A stretch of 64,000 bases of DNA from Piscinibacter defluvii (GTDB taxonomy: Bacteria; Pseudomonadota; Gammaproteobacteria; Burkholderiales; Burkholderiaceae_C), in the NCBI RefSeq assembly GCF_004011805.1, contig NZ_RCHJ01000005.1, forward strand, positions 372,001 to 436,000, in the 5' to 3' direction. Shown piece after piece: positions 16,644 to 28,631 of this stretch (within the stretch, counting starts at the first letter, position 1; each line of letters opens with the position of its first letter). Under the pieces are notes generated by a model that made no database searches, was not told the origin of the DNA, and saw nothing but the letters and a program-made list of their open reading frames with translations. Both the position numbers and the translations under genes were made by a program.

Positions 16644-17872
16644 GCGGTGCCGGCCGGCAGGCCCGCGCCGAACTCCCCGTGACCCACGACGACCCCGCGC
16701 CGGACACCCGGCGGCTGGCCTACCTGGACTGGCTGCGCTTCCTGGTCGTGCTCTCGCTCGCGCCGTTCCACGCCGCCCTCTCGTACACCGGCTTCGGCGT
16801 GGTGTACGTGTAGGACACCCCGGTGCGCGACGCCGTGCTCGCGGGCCACGGCCTGTACGGCCGCTTCGGGCCGGACGCGCTGCGCCTGTTCACGGTGTTC
16901 CTGGACAACGGGTTCATGCACCTGCTGTTCTTCGTGTCGGGCATGGCCACGGCGCGGTCGCTGCGCGGACGCAGCGCGAGGGCCTTCATCGGCGAGCGCG
17001 CGCGGCGGCTGCTGCTGCCCTTCGGGCTGATGCTGCTGCTCGTGATCCCGGTGCAGGCCTGGTTCCGGGCCCTCGACTTCGGCACCTTCCGCGGCGGCTT
17101 CCTCGCCTTCTACCCGCACTTCTTCGAGGGCGTCAGCGCCGGACCGGGCAGCCCCGGCCACTTCGACTGGGGCCACCTCTGGTTCCTGCTCTACCTGTTC
17201 GCCTTCAGCGCCGCCACCGCGGCGCTGTTCCAGCGCTGGAGACGGCGCGGGCTGCCGGCCCTGCCTGTCGGCACGGCTGCCGGGGTGCTCGTTCCCGCGA
17301 TGTGGATCGCGCTGCTCGAGGCGGTGTTCCGGCCCGGCTGGCCGGGGTACCAGAACCTCGTCGACGACTGGGCCAACGTCAGCGTGTACCTGAGCTTCTT
17401 CGTGCTCGGCCACCTGGCCGGTGCCGACGTGCGCCTGGCCGAGGCCGCCGAGCGGGCCCGGTTCGCCGCGCTGGCGCTCGGCCTGGGGGCCTTCGCCGCG
17501 CGACTGGGCTGCTACGAGTGGCTGGCGGTCGGCGACGGTTACCAGGCGGCCAACATGCTGGCCCAGTTCCTGCGCGGGCTGGCCGCCTGGGGGCTGGTGC
17601 TGGCGGCGATCGGGTTCGGGCGGCGGCACCTCACGGCGACCGGCCGGATGCTGGGCCTCGCGCGCGACCTCTCGTTCCCGCTCTACCTGCTGCACTTCGT
17701 GCCGCTCACGGCGGCGACCTACCTCCTGCTCGGCACCGGCCTCGGCGTGTGGACACGCTGGGCGCTCTCGGTGCTGATCGCCTGGGCCGCGGTGGCGCTG
17801 TGCACGGTCGTGTTCCGTCACGTGCCGCCGCTGCGCGCGCTGTTCGGCATCCGGGCGTCGGGACGAGGGTGA
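16640..17872 (+). pseudogene. Acyltransferase family 3 membrane protein interrupted by an in-frame amber codon
   Basis: Reading from a TTG at 16640 (GGGGAGG 5 nt upstream, overlapping the previous stop) or a GTG at 16679, the frame encodes a family-3 acyltransferase: TRRLAYLDWLRFLVVLSLAPFHAALSYTG, then FGVVYV, a TAG at 16811-16813, and then DTPVRDAVLAGHGLYGRFG in the same frame. About ten hydrophobic helices follow and the protein ends normally at 17872. The family usually has a residue such as Tyr where the TAG lies (VYVYD), so one base change (TAC to TAG) would explain it. The rest of the frame is intact. Either a recent nonsense mutation, a sequencing error, or rescue from the GTG at 16823 (349 aa lacking the first catalytic helix and His). 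Confidence 0.8.
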
Positions 17873-17938
17873 GGCGCTCGAAGCGATGCACCCGGGCCCC
17901 CGGGGAGCAGCGGTGCAGGCGTGCTCCGGGCACCCCGT

Positions 17939-19294
17939 TCAGCGCAGCTGCGGCAGCAGCCAGCTCAGCGCCAGCCCGGCAACCGCGCACGCGCCGAGCA
18001 GCGGCATCACGCCGACCTTGAAGCGGAACAGGGCCACGCCCGCCGCGCCGCCGATCAGCAGCGAGGGCAGCTCGACGCGCCCGCCGAAGCCCTGCGGCCA
18101 CAGCACGTGGTAGGCGAAGAACAGCGCCAGGTTCAGGATCACCCCGACCACCGCCGCCGTGATGGCCGACAACGGCGCCGTGAAGCCCAGCTTGCCGTGC
18201 GTGGCCTCCACCAGCGGGCCGCCGGCCAGGATGAACACGAACGACGGCAGGAAGGTGAAGAAGGTGACCACGCTGGCGGCGAGCGCGCCGCCGAGGAACA
18301 GCGCCTCCGGCCCGAGCACCTGCTTCAGCCAGCCGCCGAGGAAGCCGACGAAGGCCACCACCATGATCAGCGGCCCGGGCGTGGTTTCGCCCAGGGCGAG
18401 GCCGTCGATCATCTGCGGGCCGCTGAGCCACTGGTGCGTCTCGACCGCGCCCTGGTAGACATAGGGCAGCACCGCGTACGCCCCCCCGAAGGTGAGCAGC
18501 GCCGCCTTGGTGAAGAACCAGCCCATCTGCACCAGCGTGCCCTGCAGTCCGTTCGTGGCAACCAGCAGGGCCATCGCCAGCAGCCACAGGCCCAGGCCGG
18601 CGACGAGCACCCGGGCCAGGCGGCGGCGCGAGAAGCGCGCGTGCGTCGGCGTGGGCGTGTCGTCGTCGATCAGCGCGGGTCCGAGGCTCGCCTTGGCGCC
18701 GCCATGCCCGCCGCCGAGCGCGAAGACCTGCGGCCATCGGCGGGCGCCGACGTGGCCGATCAGGCCGGCGCCCAGCACGATGGCCGGGAACGGCGTGTCG
18801 AAGGCGAAGATGGCGATGAACGAGGCCGCGGCGATGCCCCACATCCAGCGGTTCTTCAGCGCGCGCGTGCCGATGCGGTGCGCCGCGTGCAGCACCAGCG
18901 CCGTCACGGCCGGCTTGAGGCCGAAGAAGAGGCCGGCGACCAAGGGCACGTCGCCGAAGCGCAGGTAGATCCACGACAGCGCGATCAGGATGAACAGCGA
19001 GGGCAGCACGAACAGCGCACCGGCCACCAGTCCGCCCCAGCTGCGGTGCATCAGCCAGCCGATGTAGGTGGCGAGCTGCTGCGCCTCCGGCCCGGGCAGC
19101 AGCATGCAGTAGTTCAGCGCATGCAGGAAGCGCCGCTCGCTGATCCAGCGCCGGCGTTCGACCAGCTCGGTGTGCATGATGGCAATCTGCCCGGCCGGCC
19201 CGCCGAAGCTGATGAAGCCGAGCTTGAGCCAGAAGCGCAAGGCCTCGGCGAAGCTCACGGCGGCCGGCGGCGTGAGGAGCGGCATGGTCGACAT
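17939..19294 (-). CDS. chrA: Chromate efflux transporter ChrA
   Basis: 451 aa from the ATG at 19294 (an ATG at 19315 in frame would add seven residues; neither has a strong ribosome site). It is a long-form ChrA built from two CHR domains: the first carries LKLGFISFGGPAGQIAIMH and LNYCMLLPGPEAQQLATYIG, the second FTKAALLTFGGAYAVLPYV and LALGETTPGPLIMVVAFVGFLGG, with a His/Gly-rich cytoplasmic linker in the middle. About ten to twelve membrane helices. ChrA proteins export chromate with proton coupling. No chrB regulator is nearby. It is convergent with the acyltransferase and lies just downstream of mshG. Confidence 0.9.
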   Translation of the reverse strand: MSTMPLLTPPAAVSFAEALRFWLKLGFISFGGPAGQIAIMHTELVERRRWISERRFLHALNYCMLLPGPEAQQLATYIGWLMHRSWGGLVAGALFVLPSLFILIALSWIYLRFGDVPLVAGLFFGLKPAVTALVLHAAHRIGTRALKNRWMWGIAAASFIAIFAFDTPFPAIVLGAGLIGHVGARRWPQVFALGGGHGGAKASLGPALIDDDTPTPTHARFSRRRLARVLVAGLGLWLLAMALLVATNGLQGTLVQMGWFFTKAALLTFGGAYAVLPYVYQGAVETHQWLSGPQMIDGLALGETTPGPLIMVVAFVGFLGGWLKQVLGPEALFLGGALAASVVTFFTFLPSFVFILAGGPLVEATHGKLGFTAPLSAITAAVVGVILNLALFFAYHVLWPQGFGGRVELPSLLIGGAAGVALFRFKVGVMPLLGACAVAGLALSWLLPQLR

Positions 19295-19360
19295 CGCGCG
19301 GAATGTAGACCACATCGACGCGCGGTCACGCGCGTGGGCGCTGGCTTGCGCCCGTGCCCC

Positions 19361-20589
19361 TCAGCCCCGCCCCGACGCCGCCTGTCCCAGGTTCCACAGC
19401 GGCAGGAACACGCCCAGCGCGAGCACCAGCACCAGCGTGCCGATGATGCCCAGCAGCACCGGCTCGATCGCGGCCGACAGGCCCTTGATCGCGTAGTCGG
19501 TCTCGCGCTCGTACATCGAGGCGATCTCCACCAGCAGGGTGTCGAGCTCGCCGGTCTCCTCGCCCACCGCGATCATCTGCAGCACCACCGGCGTGAACAC
19601 GCCGGTCGCCGCGGCGCAGCGCGACAGGCTCTCGCCGCGCTCGATGCCGTCGCGCATCTGCTCGATGCGCCGCCCGATGAAGGCGTTGTCCACCGTCTCC
19701 GCCACCACCGTCATGGCCTGGGTGATGGGCACGCCGCTGCCCGAGGCGAGCGCGAAGCTGCGCGCGAAGCGCGCCAGCGTGGCCTTGAGCACGATGGGCC
19801 CGGCGATCGGCAGGCGCAGCTTCCAGCGGTCCCAGCGGTAGCGGCCCTCGGGCGTGGCCAGCCAGGCGCGCAGCGCCCACACCGCGCCCACGGCCGCGGC
19901 GGCCAGCAGCGGCCACCAGGCCACCGTCCAGGACGAGAAGCCGAGCAGCGCCCGGGTCATCAGCGGCAGTTCGGCCTTGAAGCCGGCGAACACCTGCGCG
20001 AAGGTCGGCAGCACGAACAGGTTGATGACCACCAGCGCGATCGCGATCGCGCCGACGACCATGGTCGGGTAGCGCAGCGCCTGCTTGACGCGGGCACGCA
20101 CGTCGAGCTCGAACTCCAGGTGCTCGGCCAGGCGCTGGAACACCTCGGTGAGCCGGCCCGTCATCTCGCCGACGCGGATCATCGCGACGTAGAAGCTGTC
20201 GAAGACACGCGGGTGGCGCGCCATCTGCGCGGCCAGCTCGCGGCCCTGGTCCAGGCCGGCGCGCAGGTCGGTCAGCAGCGCGATCAAGGTGGCCTTGGCG
20301 GTGGAGGCCTGCAGGCCGGCGAGCGCGCGCAGGATCGGCACGCCGGCGCGCTGCAGCGTGTACATCTGGCGCGAGAAGAGCAGCAGGTCCTCCAGCGTCA
20401 CCGGCGGGCTGCGCAGGGCGGTCCACCAGTCCTGCTTCGGCGCCGAGAGGCTCGTGCCGCGTGCATCGATCGCCACCGGCGTGACGCCGCTGCCCAGCAG
20501 CTGGTCGGCCACCGCGGCCTCGGTCTCGGCGTCGATCACGCCGGCGATCAGTTCGCCGCGGCCGTTGCGGCCGCGCCAGGCGTACGAAT

Positions 20590-20593
<4 letters not shown>
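19361..20593 (-). CDS. mshG: MSHA pilus inner-membrane platform protein MshG
   Basis: 410 aa, type II secretion F/PilC family. Two T2SF domains are seen: the first (about 70-195) with LEDLLLFSRQMYTLQRAGVPILRAL and IRVGEMTGRLTEVFQRLAEHLE, the second (about 270-395) with LARFARSFALASGSGVPITQAM and IAVGEETGELDTLLVEIA. Three membrane helices (about 170-190, 215-240, 375-398). It is the platform on which the MshE ATPase works. Its ATG overlaps the mshE stop as ATGA. It is separated from the pilin operon by the 7.5-kb insert of unrelated genes. Confidence 0.9.
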
Positions 20594-22310
<1,717 letters not shown>

Positions 22311-22314
<4 letters not shown>

Positions 22315-24842
22315 GCGTTGCTCGTGGCGCGCACTTCGTCCAGGCTGGTGATGCCCTGCAGCACCTTCTCGATGCCGTCCTGGCGCAGGGTGCGCATGCC
22401 GCCGAGCAGCGCGCAGCGCTGCAGCTCCTCGGCGCGTGCGCCGGTCTGGATCAGGTGGCGCAGCTCGCGCGAGACCACCAGCAGTTCGTGCAGGCCGGCG
22501 CGCCCGCGCTTGCCGGTGCCGTCGCAGGCCGGGCAGCCCGGGCTCTGGTGCAGCATCAGCCGGCCGCCCTGGCCGAAGCGGGCGAGCCAGTCGGCACGCA
22601 GGATGTCGCGCGAGAAGCGCGGGTCGTCCGTCGGGCAGACGTGCAGCCAGTCGGCCATCAGCTCCTCGAACTCGTCGTCGCTCGCCGCGCGCGTGCTGCG
22701 GCATTGCGGGCAGATGCGCCGCACCAGGCGCTGCGCCAGGATGGCCAGCAGCGCGTCGGCGAAGTTGAACGGGTCCATGCCCATGTCGAGCAGGCGCGTC
22801 ACGGTCTCGGGCGCGCTGTTGGTGTGCAGCGTCGAGAGCACCAGGTGGCCGGTGAGGGACGCCTCGATCGCGGTCTGCGCGGTCTCCTGGTCGCGGATCT
22901 CGCCGACCATGATCACGTCCGGGTCGGCGCGCAGGAAGGCGCGCAGGGCGCCGGCGAAGGTCCAGCCGATCTTCGGGTTCACCTGCACCTGGCGCAGGCC
23001 GGGCTGGGTGATCTCCACCGGGTCCTCGGCGGTCCAGATCTTGCGCTCGGGCACGTTGATGTGGCTGAGCACCGAGTGCAGCGTGGTGGTCTTGCCCGAG
23101 CCGGTGGGGCCGACGCACAGCACCATGCCGTAGGGCCGCTCGGCCACGCGCTTGAGCTCGGCCAGGTTGCGCGGCGCCATGCCGAGCTTGTCCAGCGGGA
23201 TCGGCTTGGCGCTGGCGAGGATGCGCATCACCACGTCCTCCAGCCCGCCGTTGGTCGGGATGGTGGCCACGCGCAGCTCGATGCGGTGCTGCGGCGAGAA
23301 CTTGGCGAAATTGATCTTGCCGTCCTGCGGCTTGCGCTTCTCGCTGATGTCGAGGTCGCACATGATCTTCACGCGTGCCACCAGCGCATTGCGGTAGCTC
23401 GACGGCAGCTCGAGGTAGGTGCGCAGCAGGCCGTCCTTGCGGAAGCGGATGCGGATCTTCTCGCGGCCGGGGTAGCTCTCGATGTGGATGTCGGAGACGC
23501 CGTCCTGGTGCGCCTCGACGATCATGGTGTTGATCAGCCGCACCAGCGAGTTGTCGCTCTGCTCGATCGCGGCGTCCTCGTCGAAGCCGCCCGGGCGCTG
23601 CGCGCCCTCGCGCTCGAGCTGCTCGATCAGCTCGCCGGTGCCGGTGAGCTGGAACTCGATCGCCGGCACGCCGTCGGCACCGCCCGTCTGGCTGCCGATC
23701 CTGGCGTAGGCGCGGTCCAGCAGGTCCTCGATGTCGCGGCACTGCGCCAGCACCGGCACGGCCTTCATCTGGGCGACGAACTCGACTTCCTCCACCGCGG
23801 CGCGGCGCCGCGCCGGGTCGTCGAGGGCGACGATCAGGCGGCCGTCGCGCAGCAGCAGCGGCATCGCCTTCAGGCGCCTGGCGGTGGCATAGGGCACGGC
23901 GCGCAGCGCTTCGGCCTCCACCGGGAACAGGTCGAGGTCGACCAGCGGGTAGCCCATCTTGCGCGACAGCGCGACCTGCAGGTCCTGGCGCGACACCACG
24001 CCCATGCGCACCAGCAGCTCGCCCAGCGGCACGCTGCGGTCGCCCTGCTGCTGGGCCAGCGCCTCCTGCAGCTGGGCGTCGTTGATCATGCCCAGCGAGA
24101 TCAGCGCGTCGCCGATGCGCACCATCGGCATGTTGGCCTGGCGCGCCACCGCCTCGAGCAGCTGCTCGGGCGTGACCACCTGGCGCGCCAGCAGGATGTC
24201 GCCGAGCTTGCGGCCGCGCAGGTCGTTCTGCAGGTCCACCGCCTGCTCCACCTGCTGCGGCGTGGCGCTGTTCTGCTGCACCAGCAGCTCGCCGATGCGC
24301 GGGCCGAGTTCTACGGCGCTGTAGGCGCTGCGCGGCACGAAGCGGCGCAGCACCGCGCCGTCGTCGCCGGCGGCCCCGGGCGCCGGCGGGAACAGGAACA
24401 GCCCGTGTTCGGTCTCGACATGGCCGACGGTGCGGCCGGCGAGCTCGCCGCCGTCGGCCAGCTTCACGCGGTAGTCGGCGTCGCCGCGCTGGCCGAGCAT
24501 GGCCGCATGCGGGTCGCCCGCCGGCAGGGCCAGCGGGGCCAGCGGGGTGGTCAGCGTCAGCGCGCGGAACTGGTCGAAGCGCAGCGGCAGCGTGGTGCGC
24601 GCCGGCGGGATCTGCACATGCGCCACCGCCTCCTCGGGCACGAAGAAGGTCAGGCGGCCGGCGAGCGTCTTGTCGTTCAGGCCGGTGATCTCGCAGGGCA
24701 GCGGGTCGGTCTGGGCGGCCGGCGGCGGGTAGCTGGCGAAAGGCGGGGCGGGCCAGAGGAACTCGGGGCGGCCGAGCTTGTCCGGCACCGCGCGCGGCAG
24801 CGGCGGGGGATCCCAGGCGAGCGGGCTCAGCATCTCGGCCAT
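22311..24842 (-). CDS. Second GspE/PulE-family ATPase with repeated MshEN motifs
   Basis: 843 aa from the ATG at 24842 (GAGGA 6 nt upstream; an ATG at 24866 is also in frame). Residues about 45-175 form an extra N-terminal domain I do not recognise. At least two MshEN-like units follow: RIGELLVQQNSATP with KLGDILLARQVVTP (about 182-235), and RIGDALISLGMIND with PLGELLVRMGVVSR (about 242-297). A full motor domain has Walker A GPTGSGKT (578-585), Walker B PDVIMVGEIRD (about 641-651) and a CPQC/CPAC tetracysteine. It is translationally coupled to mshE (ATGA). It may be a second motor or a regulatory partner. It is not PilT-like, as it retains long N-terminal regulatory domains. Confidence 0.85.
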
Positions 24843-25002
24843 CGTGTCCTCGTGAACGGGCGGCATGCCGGGCGGCGGGCCACCCAGGCGCAGTTGGCTG
24901 CGATGTTGGCGGCCGGCCGCGCGCGCGATGCGCCGATAAGCGTGCCTATCGGGCCCCTGTTCGTGGCCAGGGCATGATCGCGGCTGTGCCTCGGAGACCG
25001 CC

Positions 25003-25965
25003 ATGAAGAAGATCCTCGCTGCCTTGCTGCTCGCCACCGGACTGGCCGCACCCGCCTGGGCCGACAACTGGCCGGGCCGCCCGGTACGCATCGTCGTCCC
25101 GGCGCCGCCGGCCAGTTCGCTCGACGTGGTCGTGCGCCTGCTGTCCGAGCGCCTGAAGGAGCGCTGGGGCCAGAGCGTGGTCGTGGAGAACAAGGCCGGC
25201 GCCGGGGGCATGCTCGGCATGGACCTGGTGGCCAAGGCCGCGCCGGACGGCACGACGCTGGGCATCGGCTTCAACGGGCCGATCGCCTTCGGGCCGTTCA
25301 TGTACAAGAAGATGCCCTACGACCCGGCGAAGGACCTGCTGCCGGTGGTGCTGACCACCTCGCAGCCCAACGTGCTGGCGGTGCCGGCCGGCCACCCGGC
25401 GCAGAGCGTGCCGGAATTCGTCGCCTGGGCGAAGAAGGAGGGCGGCAAGCTGAGCTACGGCTCGGTGGGCAATGGCAGCTCCTCGCACCTGACGATGGAG
25501 CTGTTCAAGCGCGCCGCCGGCTTCGAGGCCACGCACGTACCCTATGCCGGCTCGCCGCCGGCCGCGGCCTCGCTGGCCGCCGGCGACACCCAGGCACTGT
25601 TCACCGTGGCCCCGGCGCTGCTGCCGCTGGTGCAGGGCCAGCGCGTGCGGCTGCTGGCGGTGACGAGCGCGCAGCGCATCGAGGGCATGAAGCAGCTGCC
25701 CACCCTCGCCGAGGCGGGTTTCCCGGGCTTCGAGGCATTGGCCTGGAACGGACTGTTCGCCCCGTCCGGCACGCCGCCGGACATCGTCGATCGCATCAAC
25801 GCCGACGTGAACGCGGCGCTGAAGGAACCCGCGGTGCAGGAGGCGCTGGCGAAGCAGGGCCTGATCCCGGGCGGCGGCAGCGCGGCCGAGTTCCGCCGCT
25901 ACATCGAGCAGGAAGGCCGCACCTGGGGCGCGCTGATCCGGCAGGCGGGGATTGCGCTGGAGTGA
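25003..25965 (+). CDS. Bug-family (tripartite tricarboxylate transporter) substrate-binding protein
   Basis: 320 aa periplasmic binding protein with signal peptide KKILAALLLATGLAAPAWA. Family landmarks: WPGRPVRIVVPAPPASSLDVVVR near the N-terminus, ENKAGAGGMLGMD, YDPAKDLLPV, VPYAGSPPAAASLAAGDTQ and the C-terminal region PTLAEAGFPGFEALAWNGLFAPSGTP. Bug proteins bind carboxylates or other small organic acids for TctAB-type permeases. No tctA/tctB is nearby, which is common: Burkholderiales carry many orphan Bug genes. A CGGAGA ribosome site precedes the ATG. It is divergent from the pilus ATPase gene. Confidence 0.9.
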   Translation: MKKILAALLLATGLAAPAWADNWPGRPVRIVVPAPPASSLDVVVRLLSERLKERWGQSVVVENKAGAGGMLGMDLVAKAAPDGTTLGIGFNGPIAFGPFMYKKMPYDPAKDLLPVVLTTSQPNVLAVPAGHPAQSVPEFVAWAKKEGGKLSYGSVGNGSSSHLTMELFKRAAGFEATHVPYAGSPPAAASLAAGDTQALFTVAPALLPLVQGQRVRLLAVTSAQRIEGMKQLPTLAEAGFPGFEALAWNGLFAPSGTPPDIVDRINADVNAALKEPAVQEALAKQGLIPGGGSAAEFRRYIEQEGRTWGALIRQAGIALE

Positions 25966-26008
25966 GGGGGTGACGGCCGGCGCCCGGCAGGGCGAAGCGC
26001 GGCCCTCC

Positions 26009-26014
26009 TACAAT
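26009..26014 (+). promoter_or_regulatory. Minus-10 element TACAAT just before the DUF2946 gene
   Basis: TACAAT lies 10 nt before the ATG at 26025, so transcription would begin only a few bases before the start codon, giving an almost leaderless mRNA. No clear minus-35 is visible. The same spacing recurs at 62075-62080. Confidence 0.4.
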
Positions 26015-26024
26015 CGCGCCGCCC

Positions 26025-26420
26025 ATGCGCTGCGTCAATTCACGACTCCGACTCGGCCTGGCTCTGCTGGCCTGGTTCGCGCAGCTGTGCCTGCCGTGGG
26101 TCCACGCGGCGAGCATGGCCGTGGTCCCGGCGCCGATGGCCGCCTGGTGCGGCGACCCGGCCCGCGCGTCGGCCGTCATCGCCGGGCTGCCGGCTGAACT
26201 GAGGCAGTCACTCGACCCGGACGGCTCCAGCGCCGACCTGCTCGCCACCTGTGCCCAGGTGTGCGCGGCCTGCACCCTGCCGCCGCCGCTGCCGGCCCCG
26301 GCACCGACCCTGGTGCTGCGCAACGCGGGGGTGGAGCCAGTGCCCCCGTGCCGGCCGATGCCGCTCGCCTGCGAGCCGGCACCCAGGCCACCCTCGCAAG
26401 GTCCTCCAACGCTCGGCTGA
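26025..26420 (+). CDS. DUF2946-type small Cys-containing protein
   Basis: 131 aa. A signal peptide or membrane helix (LRLGLALLAWFAQLCLPWVHA) is followed by a Cys-containing region with AAWCGDPARA, TCAQVCAACTLPPPLP and a Pro-rich tail. This matches the DUF2946 pattern, small exported proteins usually found beside metal-related TonB receptors. The CxxxC/CxxC cluster suggests metal binding or redox. It is followed 147 bp later by a TonB receptor and a PepSY protein, so a role in metal (iron or copper) uptake or handling is likely but unproven. Confidence 0.65.
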   Translation: MRCVNSRLRLGLALLAWFAQLCLPWVHAASMAVVPAPMAAWCGDPARASAVIAGLPAELRQSLDPDGSSADLLATCAQVCAACTLPPPLPAPAPTLVLRNAGVEPVPPCRPMPLACEPAPRPPSQGPPTLG

Positions 26421-26567
26421 AGCGACCCGACACACGCCCTGCCTCGGCAGTCTGGCGGCCCGCCCGCGGCGGCCCGCCGCGACGCTGCACAGCGCGTGTG
26501 TTCCCGACCGACGGCGCTTGCTCGTGCTGCGCCGCCGCGCTCCTTCATCCGAACGCGACACCTCACC

Positions 26568-28622
26568 ATGATCCGACATGCCGGCGCGGCACTTTCCGCG
26601 CTCGTCCTCAGCCCCTGCGTGCTCGCGCAGGACCTTGTCTCCTCGTCCCAGACCACGCTGCCCTCGGTCCAGGTCACCGGCGCCGGCGCCGACCCGGTGC
26701 GCAGGGCCATCACGGCCGAGCAGGCCGCCACGCCCGGCGCCGTGACCGTCGTCGACGGCGAGGGCCTGCGCCAGCGCAGCGTCACCACCCTCGCCGACAT
26801 GCTGCGCTACGTGCCCGGCCTGTGGGTGGCCAGCGGCTCGACCGGCGACTCAACGTTCTTCTCCAGCCGCGGCTCCAACCTGGACGCCACCAACTACGAC
26901 GGCAACGGCATCAAGCTGCTCGTGGACGGCTTGCCCGTCACGGCAGCGGACGGCAACAACCACAACCGCGACGTCGACCCGCTGTCGGCGCGCTACGTGG
27001 TCGTCGCGCGCGGCGCCAACGCGCTGACCTACGGCGCGAGCACACTCGGCGGGGCGATCGACTTCATCACCCCCACCGCGCGCGATGGTGCGCCCGACGA
27101 GGTGCTGCTCAACCTCGGCAGCCATGGCCAGCGCCAGGCCCGCGTGACGCTGGGCACGCAGTCGGGCGCGTTCGACGCTTTGCTCAGTGTCGAGGGCCGT
27201 CGCTACGACGGGTTCCGCGGGCACCAGGCGCAGGAGCGAACAGGCGTCTATGCCAACGCGGGCTGGCAGCTCGCGCCCTCGGTCCAGACGCGCTTCTACG
27301 CCACGGCCATCGACAACGACCAGCAATTGCCCGGCGGCCTGACACGCGACGAGTTCCGCGCCGACCCGCGCCAGGGCGCGCCCTCGGCGATCGCCGGTGA
27401 CTACCGGTACAACGTCAGGACCTGGCGCCTGGCGAACAAGACGAGCTGGAGCATCGATGCCGACAGCAGCCTGAGCGCCGGCGTGTCGCTCGAGTCGCAG
27501 AAGCTCTACCACCCGATCGTCTACGCGCCGCCGTTCTTCAGCCTGCTGATCGACACCGAGCAGCGCAACCTCGGGACGATGCTGCGCTACCAGCGAAGGA
27601 TCGCCGCGCACGACCTGCTGGTCGGGCTCAACGGGGGCCGCACCAGCGTGCAGGGAGGCAACTACAGCTACTCGCCGGGCGGGCCGCGCAGCCGCTTCGC
27701 GGACGTCGACAACCACGCCGACAACCTCGAACTCTTCGCGCTGGACCGCTGGCAGTTCGCGCCGGGCTGGACGGCGGTCTACGGCGCCCAGGCCGTGTCG
27801 GGACGGCGCGAGGTGCGGGTCGCCGGACTGGACGGCGACTACCGCAGCGTCAACCCGCGCGCCGGCGTGATCTACCAGCTGTCGCCGGCCACGCAGCTGT
27901 ACGCCAACCTCAGCCGCACCTACGAGGCACCGACGCTGTACGAGCTCCAGGACGACACGGCGGGCGGTCCGGCGCCGACGCTGCTCGACGCGATGAAGGG
28001 CACCGTCGTGGAGTTCGGCACGCGCGGCGCGCTCGAGTCCGGCAGCAGCCGCTGGCATTGGGACCTGGCGCTCTACTGGGGCCGGCTGAAGCACGAGATC
28101 CTGTCGCGCGACGACCCGGCCGCGCCCGGCACCAGCCAGTCGCTGAACGTCGAGCGCACGATCCACGCCGGTATCGAGGCGCTGCTCGGTGCAAGCCTCG
28201 CGCTCGACGCCGCCGGCGAACATCGCCTCGAGCCGCTGCTCAACCTGACGCTGAACCATTTCCGCTTCGACGCAGACCCGACCTACGGCGATCGGCAGCT
28301 TCCCGCGGCGCCCCGGTACGCGCTGAAGGGTGAGCTGCTGTACCGCCATGCGAGCGGCTTCTTCGCCGGCCCGACCTTCGACCGCGTCGGCAGGCGCTGG
28401 GCCGACTTCGGCAACACCTACGCGGTCGACGCCTACACGCTGTGGGGCGTGCGCGCGGGCTACGCCACCCGCCGCTGGGAGGTGTTCGTCGACGCCCGCA
28501 ACCTCGGTGACAAGGCCTATGTGTCGCAGTTCAGCGTGAGGGACGCGGCGCCGGCGGACGCGGCGATCCTGACGCCGGGCGAGCCGCGTTCGGTGGTCGT
28601 CGGCGCGCGACTGAAGTTCTGA
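26568..28622 (+). CDS. TonB-dependent outer-membrane receptor
   Basis: 684 aa, started at the ATG at 26568 (MIRHAGAALSALVLSPCVLAQ signal peptide). A TonB-box-like TLPSVQVTG follows, then a plug domain (about 45-165; DMLRYVPGLWV, FSSRGSNLD, VVARGANALTYGASTLGGAIDFI) and a 22-strand-type barrel ending in GARLKF with the terminal Phe needed for BAM insertion. Ligand unknown; the flanking DUF2946 and PepSY genes fit siderophore-iron or copper uptake. The 147-bp gap upstream contains no Fur box or riboswitch I can recognise. Confidence 0.9.
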   Translation: MIRHAGAALSALVLSPCVLAQDLVSSSQTTLPSVQVTGAGADPVRRAITAEQAATPGAVTVVDGEGLRQRSVTTLADMLRYVPGLWVASGSTGDSTFFSSRGSNLDATNYDGNGIKLLVDGLPVTAADGNNHNRDVDPLSARYVVVARGANALTYGASTLGGAIDFITPTARDGAPDEVLLNLGSHGQRQARVTLGTQSGAFDALLSVEGRRYDGFRGHQAQERTGVYANAGWQLAPSVQTRFYATAIDNDQQLPGGLTRDEFRADPRQGAPSAIAGDYRYNVRTWRLANKTSWSIDADSSLSAGVSLESQKLYHPIVYAPPFFSLLIDTEQRNLGTMLRYQRRIAAHDLLVGLNGGRTSVQGGNYSYSPGGPRSRFADVDNHADNLELFALDRWQFAPGWTAVYGAQAVSGRREVRVAGLDGDYRSVNPRAGVIYQLSPATQLYANLSRTYEAPTLYELQDDTAGGPAPTLLDAMKGTVVEFGTRGALESGSSRWHWDLALYWGRLKHEILSRDDPAAPGTSQSLNVERTIHAGIEALLGASLALDAAGEHRLEPLLNLTLNHFRFDADPTYGDRQLPAAPRYALKGELLYRHASGFFAGPTFDRVGRRWADFGNTYAVDAYTLWGVRAGYATRRWEVFVDARNLGDKAYVSQFSVRDAAPADAAILTPGEPRSVVVGARLKF

Positions 28623-28631
28623 GAGGCAGCG

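Noticed and set aside
17891-17904. CCCGGG inverted repeat between the acyltransferase and chrA as a terminator
   Set aside because: The loop would be only 2 nt and there is no T-run; too weak to annotate.
24930-24937. GCCGATAA, an exact sigma-28 minus-10 box, in the gap before the Bug gene
   Set aside because: No TAAA-type minus-35 lies at the right distance, and the box is part of a CCGATA/TATCGG dyad.
24931-24950. Possible sigma-54 promoter (GGCACG core) for the second ATPase on the minus strand
   Set aside because: The GC pair expected ten bases after GG is off by one and the minus-12 half does not match.
26421-26567. Riboswitch or Fur box upstream of the TonB receptor
   Set aside because: I see no cobalamin-riboswitch core and no AT-rich Fur-like dyad in this GC-rich stretch.
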